Shown here piece by piece: positions 1-14,044 of a DNA stretch of 64,000 nucleotides. Source of the stretch: Fratercula arctica (taxonomy: Eukaryota > Chordata > Aves > Charadriiformes > Alcidae); NCBI GenBank assembly GCA_947846985.1, contig CANTUZ010000005.1, positions 17,766,389 to 17,830,388 on the forward strand. The letters are read 5' to 3'. Each line of letters opens with the position of its first letter. The first letter of the stretch is position 1. The position numbers and the translations under genes are program-made. The notes under the pieces were generated by a model that was given only the letters and a program-made list of their open reading frames with translations, ran no database searches and was not told where the DNA came from.

Positions 1-244
1 GGTTAAAAACAAGTTCCTTTTCATCATTATCTTGATTGTCTTCTGCACATGTTCCAAATGGATGGTTATATTAAATTTCTTCAATTACAGTTCAATTTTA
101 CATCTTCATTCTGAAGTGCTAGAAAACTCTGCACTGCTTAACAACTGGAATGAATGCTCTGTGCGTGGTCAGTACTGCAGTGCAAACTTCTCACATAACT
201 TTGCGTTTAGCAGGCATATATCATTTATGAAGTCTCCCCTATGA

Positions 245-296
245 AGTAGTTTGTTTTTTTTTTAAAAAAAAAAAAAACAAAAAAACAACAAAAACC
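245..296 (+). repeat. T/A-rich low-complexity run
   Basis: A T run followed by an A run and interrupted A-rich sequence (aaaaaacaacaaaaaccc). Simple sequence located 220 bases before a CR1 fragment. Confidence 0.8.
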
Positions 297-514
297 CACC
301 CACTTTAAATCTATTATTAGCTTAGAATACTATTTAGGTATCATAAGAACAAATGATGCTACGACTGCTGTAAATGGCAAATAAGTTGTGGCAAACCAAT
401 ACTGTCAGAATTACTAAGAATAAAACCTGTACTTTATTTCTTAGTTCGTGTATGTTCCTAATTTAGCATGAAGTGTTTATTTTATTGAAGTTTTGTTGAA
501 TAGAGACTTCTGTA

Positions 515-1007
515 CAAGAGGGACATTGAAGTGCTGGAGCGTGTCCAGAGGAGAGCTACCAAGCTGGTGAGGGGTCTGGAGACCAAGCCATATGAGGAGA
601 GGCTGAGGGAACCGGGCATGTTTAGTTTGGAGAAGAGGAGGCTGAGGGGAGACCTCATTGCCCTCTACAACTACCTGAAAGGAGGTTGTAGGGAGGTGGC
701 TGTTGGCCTCTTCTCCCAGGTGAATAATGACAGGACCAGAGGAAATGGTCTGAAGCTGTGGCAGGGGAGGTTTAGATTAGATCTTAGGAAGAATTACTTT
801 ACTGAAAGAGTGGTCAGGCACTGGAACAGGCTGCCCAGGGAGGTGGTTGAGTCACCATCCCTAGAGGTATTTCAGAAACGTGTAGATTTGGCACTTCAGG
901 GCATGCTCTAGCGACAGAGATTGTAAGGGGTTTTTTTTGAGCGTGTATGGTTGGACTCGATCTCAAAAGTCCTTTCCAACCATGAAGATTCTATGATTCT
1001 GTGATTA
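515..1007 (+). mobile_element. CR1 LINE, 5'-truncated 3' end
   Basis: This is the last part of a chicken-repeat-1 type non-LTR retrotransposon. From 531 to 911 it encodes an open 126-residue C-terminal ORF2 piece containing [38 protein letters not shown] and [16 protein letters not shown], the standard CR1 C-terminus. After the stop comes the 3' UTR with ggttggactcgat and cctttccaacc, and the tail attctatgattctgtgatta. It is antisense to KCNQ1. Its sequence differs from the copies at 19 and 40 kb ([19 protein letters not shown]), so it belongs to another subfamily. The 5' boundary is approximate. Confidence 0.93.
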
Positions 1008-1607
1008 TATGTTTGAACTGCTCTGTTCTGATGCTTCTATGAGCTCCAGAGCATGTGTCTGCCCTGCACGGAACTGCACCATGCCAAGTACTGATTCAGA
1101 AAACTGGATATGTTAGATGTTTCTAATGTCCCTAAGGAGAGTATATGAAACTTTTTATTTTGGTCTGTATCTTTATAGCCAACTTTCTGCAGGGCTGGTT
1201 TCTAAGAAACACATCCATCATGCTTACCTGCACTTCTGCCCCACTAATCAGCCCCCTCCCTTCCCGCAGCACCATTCATTATCTCGTGACAGCTGTTGGG
1301 TTGTTTTCTGGTACATTCAACTTCAATTCCAGCTTTGGTACTGAAGTACTTCACAGTGCATTGCTTTCAGGTCAGTTTAAAAAACGTAATCAGAAGCACA
1401 CGGATCCTGTTTAGCTTAGCACCATTTCTACTGTAGCAGTGCCCTAGACCCTCAGACAAGCGCTACATTTTGATTATGCCATCCCTACACTGCACAAAGC
1501 AGCTACTAAAGACAGCCCCAGCACCTAAGGTTACAGTTCAGGACAAATCCTGGAAACAAAACAACACTGAATACTGCGGATAAAATCTAAGGCCAGCTCA
1601 AATTTCT

Positions 1608-1640
1608 GGCAAAACCCCCGCTGACTTCCATGAAGTCAGG
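1608..1640. repeat. Possible old palindromic repeat core
   Basis: The sequence ggcaaaacccccgctgactt followed by ccatgaagtcagg has an inverted pair (ctgacttc / gaagtcag) around a short spacer. It resembles the core of the same old repeat class. Confidence 0.3.
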
Positions 1641-4200
1641 AACTACCCACCTCCTATCTCACAACAAAGGAATGCTATCATTGAATATGAATTTAAAGTG
1701 CCGTGGCCGTTTTTGTGCAGCACACAAAACACACAGCGCTGCTCTGCAGCACCGAGCTACCAGCTCCCAGGGCTGCCCCATCTGCCGAGGCCACTGATGC
1801 CGTTGAACTAAACCCAAGGTAAACAAGCGTCAGCCAAACTTTTCTTTTCTCCTTCACTTCCCCGAGTGCTCTATTCCAAACACTGGGAGAAGAAGAGGGG
1901 GAGGAGGCACAGATTATGTTCCAAATAAAAATAAATGCAGTTGTTCCCAAACCAGTCTCCAGCTGCCGTTTGTCGTCTTCTCAGAGCCACGATACAGGTT
2001 GTCACTACTTGGAGCCACTGAATGCCAGCTCAGAGGAGTTCAAGGACAGGAACACGCAGGTTACACCACCAAGATACAGAAAAGCTGAGGGTGGGAAGCC
2101 TGTACCAGCCACCTGCACCACTCACTTGGCATTTCCTCAGCATCTTCTAATTAAATTACATTAATGAACCAAAATAAGAAAAGCTGAGGAGGGAGAAGCA
2201 AAGACAAGACAGTCAAAAATATATCCACCAATGGGGAAGAAACAAAAAGGAATTATAAATTATTTCCACATTTTTTAAAGAATTTATTGGTAAAAGAAAT
2301 GCTTTAAAAGCTCTTTAAGCCGATTTTTTTTGTTAAAGACAGTCTGTGTTAAATACATTATTTCTCAATGGAATGCCTTCTACCAGATTTTGCTCTAGCA
2401 TGTAATGCTGATCATCTCATTCCTGGTCCAAGACTGCTGACTTCCCATCAACATTTACCACCAGGATTATCATCTTTAGAAACTGCAGAAATAATTGTAT
2501 AATAAATAATGGTCAATGAATCAGGCATGACTTCACTGCATAATTATGCAGCTTCCCTGACAGTTGCCTACACTCACAAAACTAAGGTTTAGCAACAGAG
2601 TTTAGAAGTGTCACTGGTAATGGAAGACACATTTGGGAAATTAAAAAGCTTTCAAGCCATTACTTTAGTTTGCTTCGAATCCCAGACAAAGGAATGGAAA
2701 AGGAGGCAACTTTTCCCTGTGAAAATAAAACTGAAAGATTCTTACATTTTTTTACCAAACTCCCAAACTAGAGTTGCGCTATTTATAGTAAAATTGCTTT
2801 CAAGGTCACAACATTTTTGAGAACTGCGATGAAAACTGACAGCAGTGTGGATCTGCACTTTGTAAGCGAGGCTGTGTGGTTACATCTTTAATAATTCAAG
2901 AGAAAGAAGAAAAAAAAAGGAAGCAATTTGATGAAAACGTTGACACGCAATTCCATGTAGGTCTGATTTCCCACACAATGTTCCTATTGTTGAGCTACTG
3001 CTTCAGCCAAAGCTGATGGCACAAGGTACAGCTACACACGCACACAAACAAAAACATAAACACACCAATTAATTATTGTGAATTCTTTAGAAACACGCAT
3101 CACTGCGAGCAGTGCCAATATACAAATGCCCTACCTGAAATGCAAGTTGCAAAGTGCCTTTGCTTTCATCATAGCTCCATACTAAAGAGTCAACAACATT
3201 ACTTCAGGAAAGTTTTTTTAAAAAGAAATGGGTGGTAATTTATTAATTGTTTTGCACTACTGTTTTTCTCTTTTGTGAACGTTGCTTTGGCTGGTTTGCA
3301 ATGGTAGGGAGTAAGGAGAAACTTGCTGAACATAAACTGTCTGATTTGAAAGTTTGCATCTCTCGACTTCTGAGACAGCCTGAAGGAGGAAGTGATAATT
3401 CAGTATCTTATAATAGCAGGCAGCATAGAGATCAAAGAGAAGGAAGACTTGGCTGAAACTAACTATGACTACTTGACTGTGTGAGGTACTAGTAAAAATA
3501 AGATACTTTTGATGCCTAAGGAAGACTGTCTGAACTGCAGCCCCATACACCTTCCACTTTTCATGCTGTTTTGGGCTTTGTTGCAGCCACGCTGCAGTAA
3601 GAGGCTCCCACTGACATACACGTCTTTGATAAAAGTTTGGACTGGATGCGAAGGCTTGCTATCGCTACGCTTGTGCAGGCTTTTAGTTGAAAATACAGTT
3701 TTGTGTACAATTCAAAGTTGGGGCTTTTTTTCCAGCATACAAAGGCAGAAGCTAGGAAATGATGGAAACTCAAGCTCCTTGTGGTACAGGCACAGACTGT
3801 CTCACTGTGTAACTCAGCGATGGGTTCCTATGCACCATTCAATGTACGGACTAAAGTCCTAGTATCGAACACCGACTTTTACTAAAAAGTCAAAGCAGAC
3901 TGCTTCACGAATTCTGTGTTCCATTTGGGTGGAGTTTTTTGCTGATGTTCGTTAATTATGCCAGACTGCAAGCCTCAGGATGTGATTTTGTATGTCTCTG
4001 GGAAGACTGAGGGCTGGCTGACCTACACACTACTGCTTTCTGTAAACCTCAGACAATTTTGTGTCTGGCAGCGCACATCTTTATCCAAATGCCATTTAAA
4101 ACTTTGTCCTGCAAATTTTCAGGGCATGCGATTGCTAAAGAGTGGGTAGACTGCTGGACTTCAGCTTTCCATCTACATCCTATCACAACGGCAAAACAGC

Positions 4201-4230
4201 AAGTGATGCAACCCAAAGTGATGCATCCCA
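4201..4230. repeat. 15-bp tandem duplication
   Basis: Two adjacent units, aagtgatgcaaccca and aagtgatgcatccca, differ at one base. Confidence 0.9.
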
Positions 4231-4690
4231 AGATCAGAGAAACATACTCAGGTAGCAGACACAGGTTCGGGATGCCCATTCAATTTCATACACGTATTAT
4301 GCTCCTCCTTTTTATTCACAAAATATCCAGAAGGATTAGGGTCTGATTGCCTCGAGGCTCTCCTTTTTTCACACCCTGCTGCATTGCACAACGGTGCTAT
4401 TATAGGATGCGCAGATCTTGGAATGATGTAGGGGTGTCTCACAAATGTAAAAGTGACCTTTGATGTAATTCATGTCCAACTTGTTATAAGTGTGAACCCG
4501 GGGGGGGGGAAGAAAAAAAAAAGGCATTTAAGGCATTTGCTTATCCATAAGCTACAAAATCACTTGATGCTCCAAAAAGCACTTAAGATAGTGCTTAAAT
4601 CCTACCCAAGCCAATTGCTGCCTAACATCCACTTTAAGCAAGCACGTGGAAGCATTTTGCTGAACTATGGCTTTGGAAAACAATGCAAGG

Positions 4691-4708
4691 CCCATTGAAT
4701 TCCATGGG
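4691..4708. repeat. Short near-palindrome
   Basis: The 18 bases cccattgaattccatggg are nearly self-complementary around a central gaattc and match the core theme cccattga...caatggg seen elsewhere in the window. It could be a repeat remnant or chance. Confidence 0.3.
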
Positions 4709-5494
4709 CATGACCTCAGTGAGGGGAAAAATAAAACAAGAAAAAAATTCCTCCCCCCAAAATAAATGGGAGTATGACAGAGGCAGAAGGAGTGACGTCA
4801 CCATATACTTGTGCCAATTGTGGCCTAGGTGCTAAAATCACACCACCATTAAAAATAGCTATGAAAAAGTGATACCACATTACACTGATATGTTGGGGAA
4901 AAATAAGGCAAAAAGGGTTTTTCATCCTATATCAAGACATCTGATGTTGTTACTGACAGTTAAACCATTTGCAATTCAGATTACAACACCACCTCAAGGG
5001 TCCATGCAAATAAAAAAAAAATTATCTATGAAAAAGCATTTACTAGTTAATATGCTGATAAATAGGTTCTTTAAAAAAGCATTTCTGATTTTTCCCCAGA
5101 TTTTTCAATATGTATTCTGAAGCAAGATTGCATGTTTCAGATCAGTGACGCTATTTTCTGCTCTCCTTTTTTTTGTTTGCTTCAAAGATGCTGATTAATC
5201 TGAATTACTACATGTCAGACTTTTTAACTGTGAATGTTTTCAAGTCAGCGTCTGCCTTACATCTGCATTCCCATTTAATATATAAATATTACCACAGAAA
5301 ATATTTTGTATATAAAGCATTGGGGGAAAAAAAAAAAAAAAACAAACAACAAAACATCACACAGAGAAGAATAGCCTGTGTTGTATATATACGGCAGACA
5401 AACAAAATTCCATGGAAAAACACACACTGTAAACATCAATGCCTTCCCATTGAGGACAGCTGCTGTAACACAATCCAGGGTGCCTGCTGCCAGG

Positions 5495-5770
5495 ATTTTC
5501 CGCATGAGTGCATCTTCTTTTAACCGCTGCTCAAACACTGGCTGAAAGAGGAGCTGCTAGACTGAACATGTGTCTGCGCTCGGACAACAAACACACGGCA
5601 CAGCAGTGGAATGCAGAGCAAACCTCGGGATTTGGGCGGGAAATGAGCTACCCGCTGTCTACCTTTGGGTCGAGCTCAGAAACGCTTTCGCTCTGGTCTT
5701 CAGAAATGCATTTTATACTTCCCGATGAGAACTAAGCGTGCGTGTTTGTGAGAATGCACGCAGTCGCAGA
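5495..5770. promoter_or_regulatory. CpG-dense patch with GGGCGGG box
   Basis: About 16 CpG dinucleotides fall in roughly 270 bases, in the middle of an AT-rich intron where CpG is otherwise rare. At 5631-5643 the sequence tttgggcgggaaa combines an Sp1-like GGGCGGG with an E2F-like surround. This is the composition expected of an unmethylated regulatory element or alternative promoter, but no TATA box, exon or transcript can be assigned from sequence alone. Confidence 0.4.
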
Positions 5771-8700
5771 GATTTCAAGTAGAAACTGTCAATAAATGAA
5801 TCACAATTTATGACAAGAGTATGAAATACACAGCTTGCATTGGCAGCTGAACAGAAAGGAAGAATAACCCTATTGGACACATAGTCATTTTCTTAGATTA
5901 AAGAAAATAGATATTAGCAGAATTATGAACAGAGAATCTGCAAAACAAGTCAGATTAGATAGCAAACAGAATCGGGTTGCCCTGCACAAAAGGCACCTCG
6001 GCTGCCAAAAGTACAAGAGCAATTAAGGAGCACAAATCAGCTTAAAAGCAGAGAGGAATAAACGGTGTAGAAAAAGGGAAGTGCTCACTTGAATTAATGA
6101 GTTTGTAAATGAACATACACACACACATTTATACATACACACACCCACAGCCTTCCACACCATCAGGGTAAAGCGTCCTCGCTGGACACACGCCAGGCTG
6201 ATGGGTCTGCTCCACACTGGGCTGGATGCTCTCTAGTTGCCCCCAGCTCAAAGGGCTGAGGCCATGGATTTTTCCTTGACTCCTGCTGCATGCTTCCTGC
6301 TACACCATTGCAAAAATGGAAGCCTTTTACCCAGGTATCCTAGGCAATAAAAAAAAACGTTGTCCATTCTTGACACATTTCCCATAGGTCAAGCTCATAA
6401 ACATTCTAGATTTAAAATTCTAGATGCGCACCAGCCAAAGCAGACACAAAATCATAGTAAAAATTGTTTTAACCAGTGAAATAGTAAAGGTTTCCTTTTT
6501 CTCTGTGCCTCAGTTTCTTCACTATCCTTTAGTCTATTTTGTGCATAGATGAGAATCCTCCAGGGAGCTGGAACCCTCCTCCCCCTCCAAAGCCATCAAC
6601 TGATCTGCTTCTCTGGGTGACGAAAAGAAACAAAGACATAGGAGGTATGTGTGTGTGAGAAAGGGGATACACAGACCAAGAGAGAGAATACAAGAAGAAA
6701 CCTGAAGGATTGAAACTTCAAGGATTTATGTGAACATCTTCACTTTAAGTGTATTTCTAGCTTTACAAAAGGGCTTGAAACTATGCGTAGGCTAAGTGTT
6801 AAAGAAACAAAAGTTTAAAAAGAGATGCCAGTACTTCCTTAAGTGTTGTGATTCAGCAGGGCCTAGCTCACAATTTATGACCTTTTGGAGGCTGGCAATG
6901 CTATGATTACTCAACCTGGCTCATAGTTGGCAGACACAGTCCAAACAAGAGAATCACAGAATCTCAATTCTAATCCCTGATCTTTTACAGGGATTCAGCT
7001 GGATCTCATTCAGCAACGCATGCAGGCACATGCTGTATGTTAAACAAAACGTTACCTCCATTGAAGCTATTAAGACTCAGAAAGTACTCAAAGCACACGC
7101 TTAACCAATTACCTAAATCAGGGTCTACATGTTCACAAGACAGCTACTCCCAAAAGTTGTGTATTCTTCCTTTGGCTTAATTATCAACTCAGCTGAGAGG
7201 GTTTGGCATTCTGTGGGAAGCGTGGGATGGTCAATACAAGAATTACTGTCCAACAAAATGCATGGTACAATATTTAGTCGTAGCAATGAACAAAATTATC
7301 AGTGCAGGTACTCAGGCAGAAGAAGCAGAAAGCACAGCCTGACAGCTTTCTGCAACCTTAGAACAGCCCTTTTAGTTCCACTATACCTTGTCTATAAAAA
7401 TGTTTCCCAAAACTTCCAGCTCTAGTCATTCTGGTCTTTGACTAACCCTGCTAAGCCTAGTGGCTTCAGTCTTTGTATAATTTAGTCCTGCCACCTCTCA
7501 GCTTCAACAAGTGCAGAAAAAAACATGAAAACAAACTGTTCACAATCTAAACAGAAGCCAGAAGGAGCCCCACATTGATCTTAAGATTCTTTTGGCCATA
7601 AATGGCATCAACAAGTGGGTAGAGCTAAGAAATACATGAGCTTCATTTTAGAAATCTTGATGAAATTTCATTGAAGAAGAAACTGAAATGGAACTATGAT
7701 GTTGAAAAATAAAAATCTGAATACAGGAGATGGACAAAGTGATATAACACAGAACAGAATAAGTACAGGATGTAAGGTCACAGATTCCAAATATACGAGT
7801 TGTTAAGCACCCCTTGAAATACTAAAAATCTATGCTTTCCTTTAACGTTAGAATTGCTCGTGATTCCCTCAGTGACATGGTGGTGTGTGCAGTAGGCCAG
7901 TAAATATGGGTACTTTTAAAAATAGAATCAGGTACAGCTGGAGATTAAAAAGCCCCCACTTTCTGGATCTTTTAGAAGATCACCTAAGAAAATGGAAGAG
8001 CCTCAAACAATTAAACAGAAAAGTCGTACGAGGCAAGTATGTGTACAGGACCACATTCGATTCTGCTGTGAAGCCACACCATTTAGAGACCAAATTCCTT
8101 TTGCATTTCACATAAAAAAAGTGAACCCCTGCCTACAAAGTGAAAGGGATCATGGCATGCTTTACTGGGAGGAGGACCGGTGAAGTCTGCATCCCTGTAA
8201 ATGAATATCCACAATATCAACCAGAGATGAGAAGGTGGCTGGCGGGGGGAAAGCTCAGCATGAGCACCAAGGGTCAGACATGGCTATGCACAATCAGACA
8301 TTTAATGAATTTCTGCAGACAGCTGCTTACATAACTGTCAAGCTGCCCTACCAGCCCTTCAAAAGCACTGAGGCATTTCCCCTTCTTTAAGGAGGGGAAA
8401 AAAAACCCCAAACATCCTGCTCCGAAAGATAAGAAAAGCAAAATTCATAAGCTGCAATAGTCACAATTACTTATAATAGGTTATGACTACATGGGTTAAG
8501 CTTTAATTATTACACTGTTGCTATTTGTCTACTATTGGATGTGCAGAGAAACCAGTTCTAACCTGTCAGATATGACGGACTCGTGTTTTCTAATGTTTAA
8601 AGGGTTATAGTATGCCCTTGCCTTTTGCCAGCAGTATATTTCCACAATTAAAGGAAGTTATTTTATACTATTTTAAACAAAGGTTGAAGAAATTTGCCGT

Positions 8701-11700
8701 AGGAACAAACTTCCTGAGTTTCATTATCCAAAGCTTTAAAATGACTGGCAAGCTTCACTTTTGAGTCATATAAGTTAATTGATGACACCATAATCATGAG
8801 GAGTAATGCTAGTCTAGTCAGGTATTCTTTCTTCCTGGTAAATACAATCCAGGATACCCTGAGGGATTCTGCTAAGCACAGACGTAGAGAAAAGCACACA
8901 GAAGAGGAGGACAGGAACACATTTTTCAACATGTCTTTTCCCCTTATTCAACTGTCGAAGAGAACAAACGCATTGTCCAACGGGGATTATAAATGAGCCT
9001 CTGCCCAAAGTTAAAACTGAACTTCCGAAAATATACATGCTACCACTTTGAATTTCATCCTTCGGATATTGACAACTTTTATCCTATGGCAATGATTTAC
9101 AAGACAGAAAGGTATTTTTTTTTAAATCATTTAAATCCACATAACAGATTATGAAATTATATACTTTGTCTTTCCAGTGAAAAGAAGGGACAAAAGGACA
9201 AAGGAATCTGGCCACCAATTTATCCACGGATTTGCAAACTCCCATGACAAGCTGATGAACAAACTTTTAACTTTATTTCCATTTGATAAAAACCTGTACT
9301 TTAACAATCTTATAGGAAGGCCCATAAGAACATATTCACCTACTTCTAATTAACCAAGATTAATTAGCACACTCTGTAGCTTACTTCCCTGCAATGCAGC
9401 AGCACTTTCCCTCTCAGGGATGCATCAAAAACGGGGTTAAGATGCAACAGCTTAGAGGAAAAAGTATTAGAGAAAAGTCAGTGATGGACTCCTACACAAT
9501 CCTTATGAGATGTAATTTCACAAAAAAGGAAATTCTTCAAGCCCTATCAGAGAACATGGATATTTTTTGGCACGTACACCTCGTGTGTTTTGTCCTTTCA
9601 TGGAGATAAATAGAACATATTGCTGTCAGAAAAATGAATTACTTTGACTGATACTCTAGGCCTTACATTGTCAAAGAACCGCTGCAGCATGGTCTTTCTC
9701 CCCATCTGTCCCAAACAGAGCTGCTTTATCTACTTTTCCCTCTATAACCTGGAGCAGAATATACACAGTTTCACATTGTGAGCAGATAGATGCTGGAATT
9801 GAAAACACCTAGTTCAGGGTTAGTATAATCTCACTGGTTGGGCTTTGAGTGAGAGTGAAATATTCATTCCCTGAATCGAAACATCCATTGAAGTGTTGTA
9901 TGAAATCAGTCTGAGCCTACTTGTCAAGAAGAACAGAAGAATTATGGGGCATATGGGGGCTGTCCTCAGGTGTCAACCATTTAACAGCTGTAAAGATACC
10001 CACTTACTACAAGAAGTGTAAACATAGTTGAGGAAACAGCCTATTGCAGCAATCTTCCCTAACGATTTCATTGCTCATGTGGTGTACGCGTGTACACTTA
10101 CTGTAGGACTTCACTTCATTGAATTATAGGCATTTCCCAACTTTCAAGCTTAGATATTATCTCATCCTCTCTCTAATAGAAGAAATAGTTGTATGCACAG
10201 GAGAATTTACAAAACGTGGTTTCTTGTGGCTCTCTGTGTGGATTGTGCCTTGTCTAACAGTAAGATTGAATACAGACTAAAACCTTTCACTTGGGTGGAG
10301 GAACCACCTGTGAGCTTTCCCTCTTCCTCCTCCTCTCCTACACAACTGCTTATTTCATGAAATTGAGTATCATTTAGACTTAACTCCTATGAAATTAAGG
10401 TAAGACCAGACAACCTGTTCAAAACCTACCTGGGGATTGGTGACGTGCTGGCAACAGGATCACAGTGGCCTTGCTTCCTTGCAAAAAAAGCAATGTTGAT
10501 TTATACATCAGTGCATGCATGTCTGTGTATTTTTTTTTCTTGCTAATTTTACCTGGCTAAGGAGGTTAAAATAAGGGAACACACGAAGGAGAAGTAATCC
10601 AAATCTTTTTTTTTTTTTTCTTTCCTAGCAGCAAAGTATGCCCTACATGATGAAACTAATACTCAGCCCAAAAAAAGTATATATAACAAAATGCCGTGAT
10701 AAAGAAACCATTAAAAAATGCAACTTCCCAAGTACTGTAGTTTTCCAAGTAAAAGCCCACATTCTACAATAATGACCTCAAGTGAGACACACTAGGAGAT
10801 GGCAACATAAACTTTAGGATTATCACCCATCTGAGTTACTTACACCCTGTTTATGTCTAGTCAAAGGCTCAGTGGTTCCAGCACTATTTATAACATTTTG
10901 TCTCACCTTTCAAGGGCTTTTCCTCCTTCTATCAATAGTTTCCAGAAACCAGGGAGATTTCTGACATGCTAAAGTGACAGAATGCTACCAGTAACCCTGT
11001 TCAGCAGCAGAATACTACAGCAACTAATGATCAGGTCGATCAGCTTTTAAATATGTGATCTCTCTTAATAGGAAACAGGTTCCAAACTTAGAGTTAGATA
11101 ACATGCTAAGCTGCTAACTATTTTTCCTCCCTCCATTCTCCTCTGAGACCTATTCTCACCATGGACCTATGCTTGAAACTTGTTTGCAAGGCTATGTTTG
11201 AGACCTATGCCGCAAGGCTTGTTCGTGATTTGTCATGAGAGATTAGGATTAAAATCACTTTACTTTAAAACTATAGTTCTGGAACTCTGCACTCATGCAA
11301 CCTCACCTACAAAGCAAATCAATCAGATTCAGTTTCATGTTGAGAGTAGTTGGATCTTTCAATCAAAAAGCAGAAGAGGACCATGACCCAGGTAAAACAC
11401 TATCACAATCTGCCAAAGTTAAATTTTAATGCTTCCCAACAAGCATGGAACGCAGTAATTGTACTGAGTCTTCACTAATTGTATTGAACATCACTCAACT
11501 GGCCTTTCCAGGACTGCAACGAGCAGGGATGCAAAGGAAGGAAACGAGGCTTCTCGAGTGCTATCCTATCTCCCATCCAAAACAAATTTGGAGAGATCTA
11601 CTCAATCCCTCTCACAGAATCAACAATCTTTAAACCAAGTCCACTTTCCAACTAAAATCCTTTGTATCCAGAGTTTTTAAAAGATATATTATGTTTAGAT

Positions 11701-12956
11701 ATCCTTTTATTCCCCAGTCCTGAGGAGATACTAACACTTGAGTGAGATGCCTGTAGGTGACACATGTGGAAAGTACTGCAGTCATCTCATCTATAACCTA
11801 CATTATCATATAAATATATATAAAAATGTATGTAACCTTTAGGAATAAAACACTCATTTTATCATATACACACAGGCTTTTTTGTCTTCAAAAAGAGATT
11901 ACAAATAAATCTTTCCTAAAAATCTGGCAGCCATTCTACTTGGCGCACCGGTGAATCTTCCTAATGTAAGACTGCACTCATGCCACCCTACAACACTATT
12001 TTTGTCATCCAGTTGACTATTAACCCATGGTTGAATAACTTAAAAGTAGGCGTAAGTTCATACATAACATGACTGCCCCCTTGTGTCAAACTAGATCCCC
12101 TTCCTTTACCAGAGGGATTTCTCAGAACATCTCTACTTGTCTTTTCCTAACATGAAAAAAAAAATAATTAAGCTAGTTTCTTGAGTATGAAACTAGAGTT
12201 CTACAGCTCTTGAAACTATGACAAAACAAAACGTAGGGTATGGATGATAGAAAGCAATTCAGAAAATAGCAACATGTATTTCCAGAGTGATACAATCCTA
12301 AATCACTGACAGGTTTATTAACAACAACTAAAAAGGAAAAAGCTGTTTCCCTTTCAAAGCTATTTTCTTTACATAATCCCTTTTTTTCTTATAGGTCAGT
12401 TATAAAATTAATTATATGACATCATATAGCAAGATTATTAGCTAACTCCACTAAGTTAGACATACAGTGTCATTCACTAGTAGCTCTGAATACAGAAGCC
12501 TATGTCAACATGAGCAACACACTATACTACAAGGGGAAAATTCACAAAGGACATCAGAGGTCCAAGAGGGCACATAGACATATACAGGATATACACTTAC
12601 ATTTAAAATTATTTGCTCAAACAAAGCAACACCTTTGCTGAACACATTCAGTTTCCAAGTTCTGAGGGATTCATAAGGGCTGTAATAGTTTTCTAATGAG
12701 AATTCGGTTCCGTGCATAATTTACATATATTAACATACCACGCATGTGTTTGGAAACTTGGAAATTATTTCAAGTGTGTTACGAAACATTATAATCTGTC
12801 CTTTAGCACAAGAGGCCAAAGACAGGTATGTGGGTTTATGCAGGTATCAGTAACCTGTGTGGCACCTGTGAAGTGCTAAGCAGGGCTCTGGACTCGGGCC
12901 AGACAGGAGAGCACCGACATCAAGGAAACATGGACAGACTGTTAGGCTCTTTTTTG

Positions 12957-12983
12957 ACACACACACACACCACACCCCCCCCC
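12957..12983 (+). repeat. Short CA repeat and C run
   Basis: The stretch acacacacacacaccacacc leads into a run of C. Simple sequence about 115 bp before the 38-base A run. Confidence 0.85.
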
Positions 12984-13092
12984 TGCCCGGCGATGACGCT
13001 GGCAGATGGCAGTCGGGCAGAGCGAGATTAGATGTTTGCCATCAAGAACCAAGGGAAGAACTGGGTGTCTTTCTTTATGACTAGGGTAAAGA

Positions 13093-13097
<5 letters not shown>

Positions 13098-13135
<38 letters not shown>
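13098..13135 (+). repeat. Poly(A) run, 38 bases
   Basis: An uninterrupted run of about 38 A, the longest A run in the window. The preceding sequence does not look like a processed gene copy or a known SINE body, so it is called a simple repeat. Confidence 0.9.
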
Positions 13136-13139
<4 letters not shown>

Positions 13140-14044
13140 CCCTCTGGCCAAGGAAGACAACCATCCATAAAAAGTGAGACAGAAGACTGAAGTAGAAGTC
13201 TTCTGCCTCAAAAACACAGGCTACAATACAGCCACAGAAAATGCTTCATTTTTGCTCATTTCACACAGCTTCGGCAAAGCTAAACCAAAAAGCACTGTTA
13301 TATGAATTGTTATCAAAACTACCAGTCTGCTTGCCCTTTGGCCTTCAGCGCTGACTTCAGGTCTCACCCCCCTTCAGTTTTTCCTTGGCGCTCTCTCAAG
13401 TTTGTGGAGCCATCAGGGACTCACCTCCTTTCGTCTAAGGAGGCAGCCATCTCTCTGTCCTACTGCCACACGCCCTGTGGGACCACACGCACTAGTTAGG
13501 AGTGACGGTAGGGAAGATGAACAGGGAATAAATAAATAATTTCCTAGCTGCAGAACTGCAATGTCTTCTCTACGTAGAGGCCTGGAGGCAGGACGAAGCA
13601 CTGGCATGGGGAGAAATGCTGGGCCAAGGTGTTCCACTGAACCTTGGAAAAGGGGAACACTGAGGGGAAAAAGTAGAGAACTGAAACTGAGCAGGTAAGA
13701 ACTGAGTTGAACTGATGGAAACAAGCAGCATATTCTAAAAGATCGGTTTTGTTCACAGCAGATCTCACAGTTCTGTATCAGGAAACTGAAAGCTTTTGGA
13801 TAGAAAGGTAGGAGGAAAAAATGACAAAGTTAATTTCCTGGAAGTTGTTTCTTCTGAACACACATCCATTCTGCATAGTTCCTAGAGGAGCACCAAGCAC
13901 CAAGGTGTCTAGAATGCAGCATCACAAATTTAATATCTGAAAAATATGAAGCCATCAGGACAACTTTAATAATCCGAGTCTCTGAAATACACCAATGCCA
14001 ACAGAATTAAAGGCACCACATTCCAAGCATAAATGTGTCCAATG

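Noticed and set aside
6945..6975. Possible CR1 tail (agaatcacagaatctcaatt)
   Set aside because: Only a few bases resemble the octamer tail and no CR1 body adjoins on either side.
12880..13135. Processed pseudogene ending in the 38-A run
   Set aside because: The 200 bases before the run contain a CA repeat and C run and no recognisable coding or UTR sequence.
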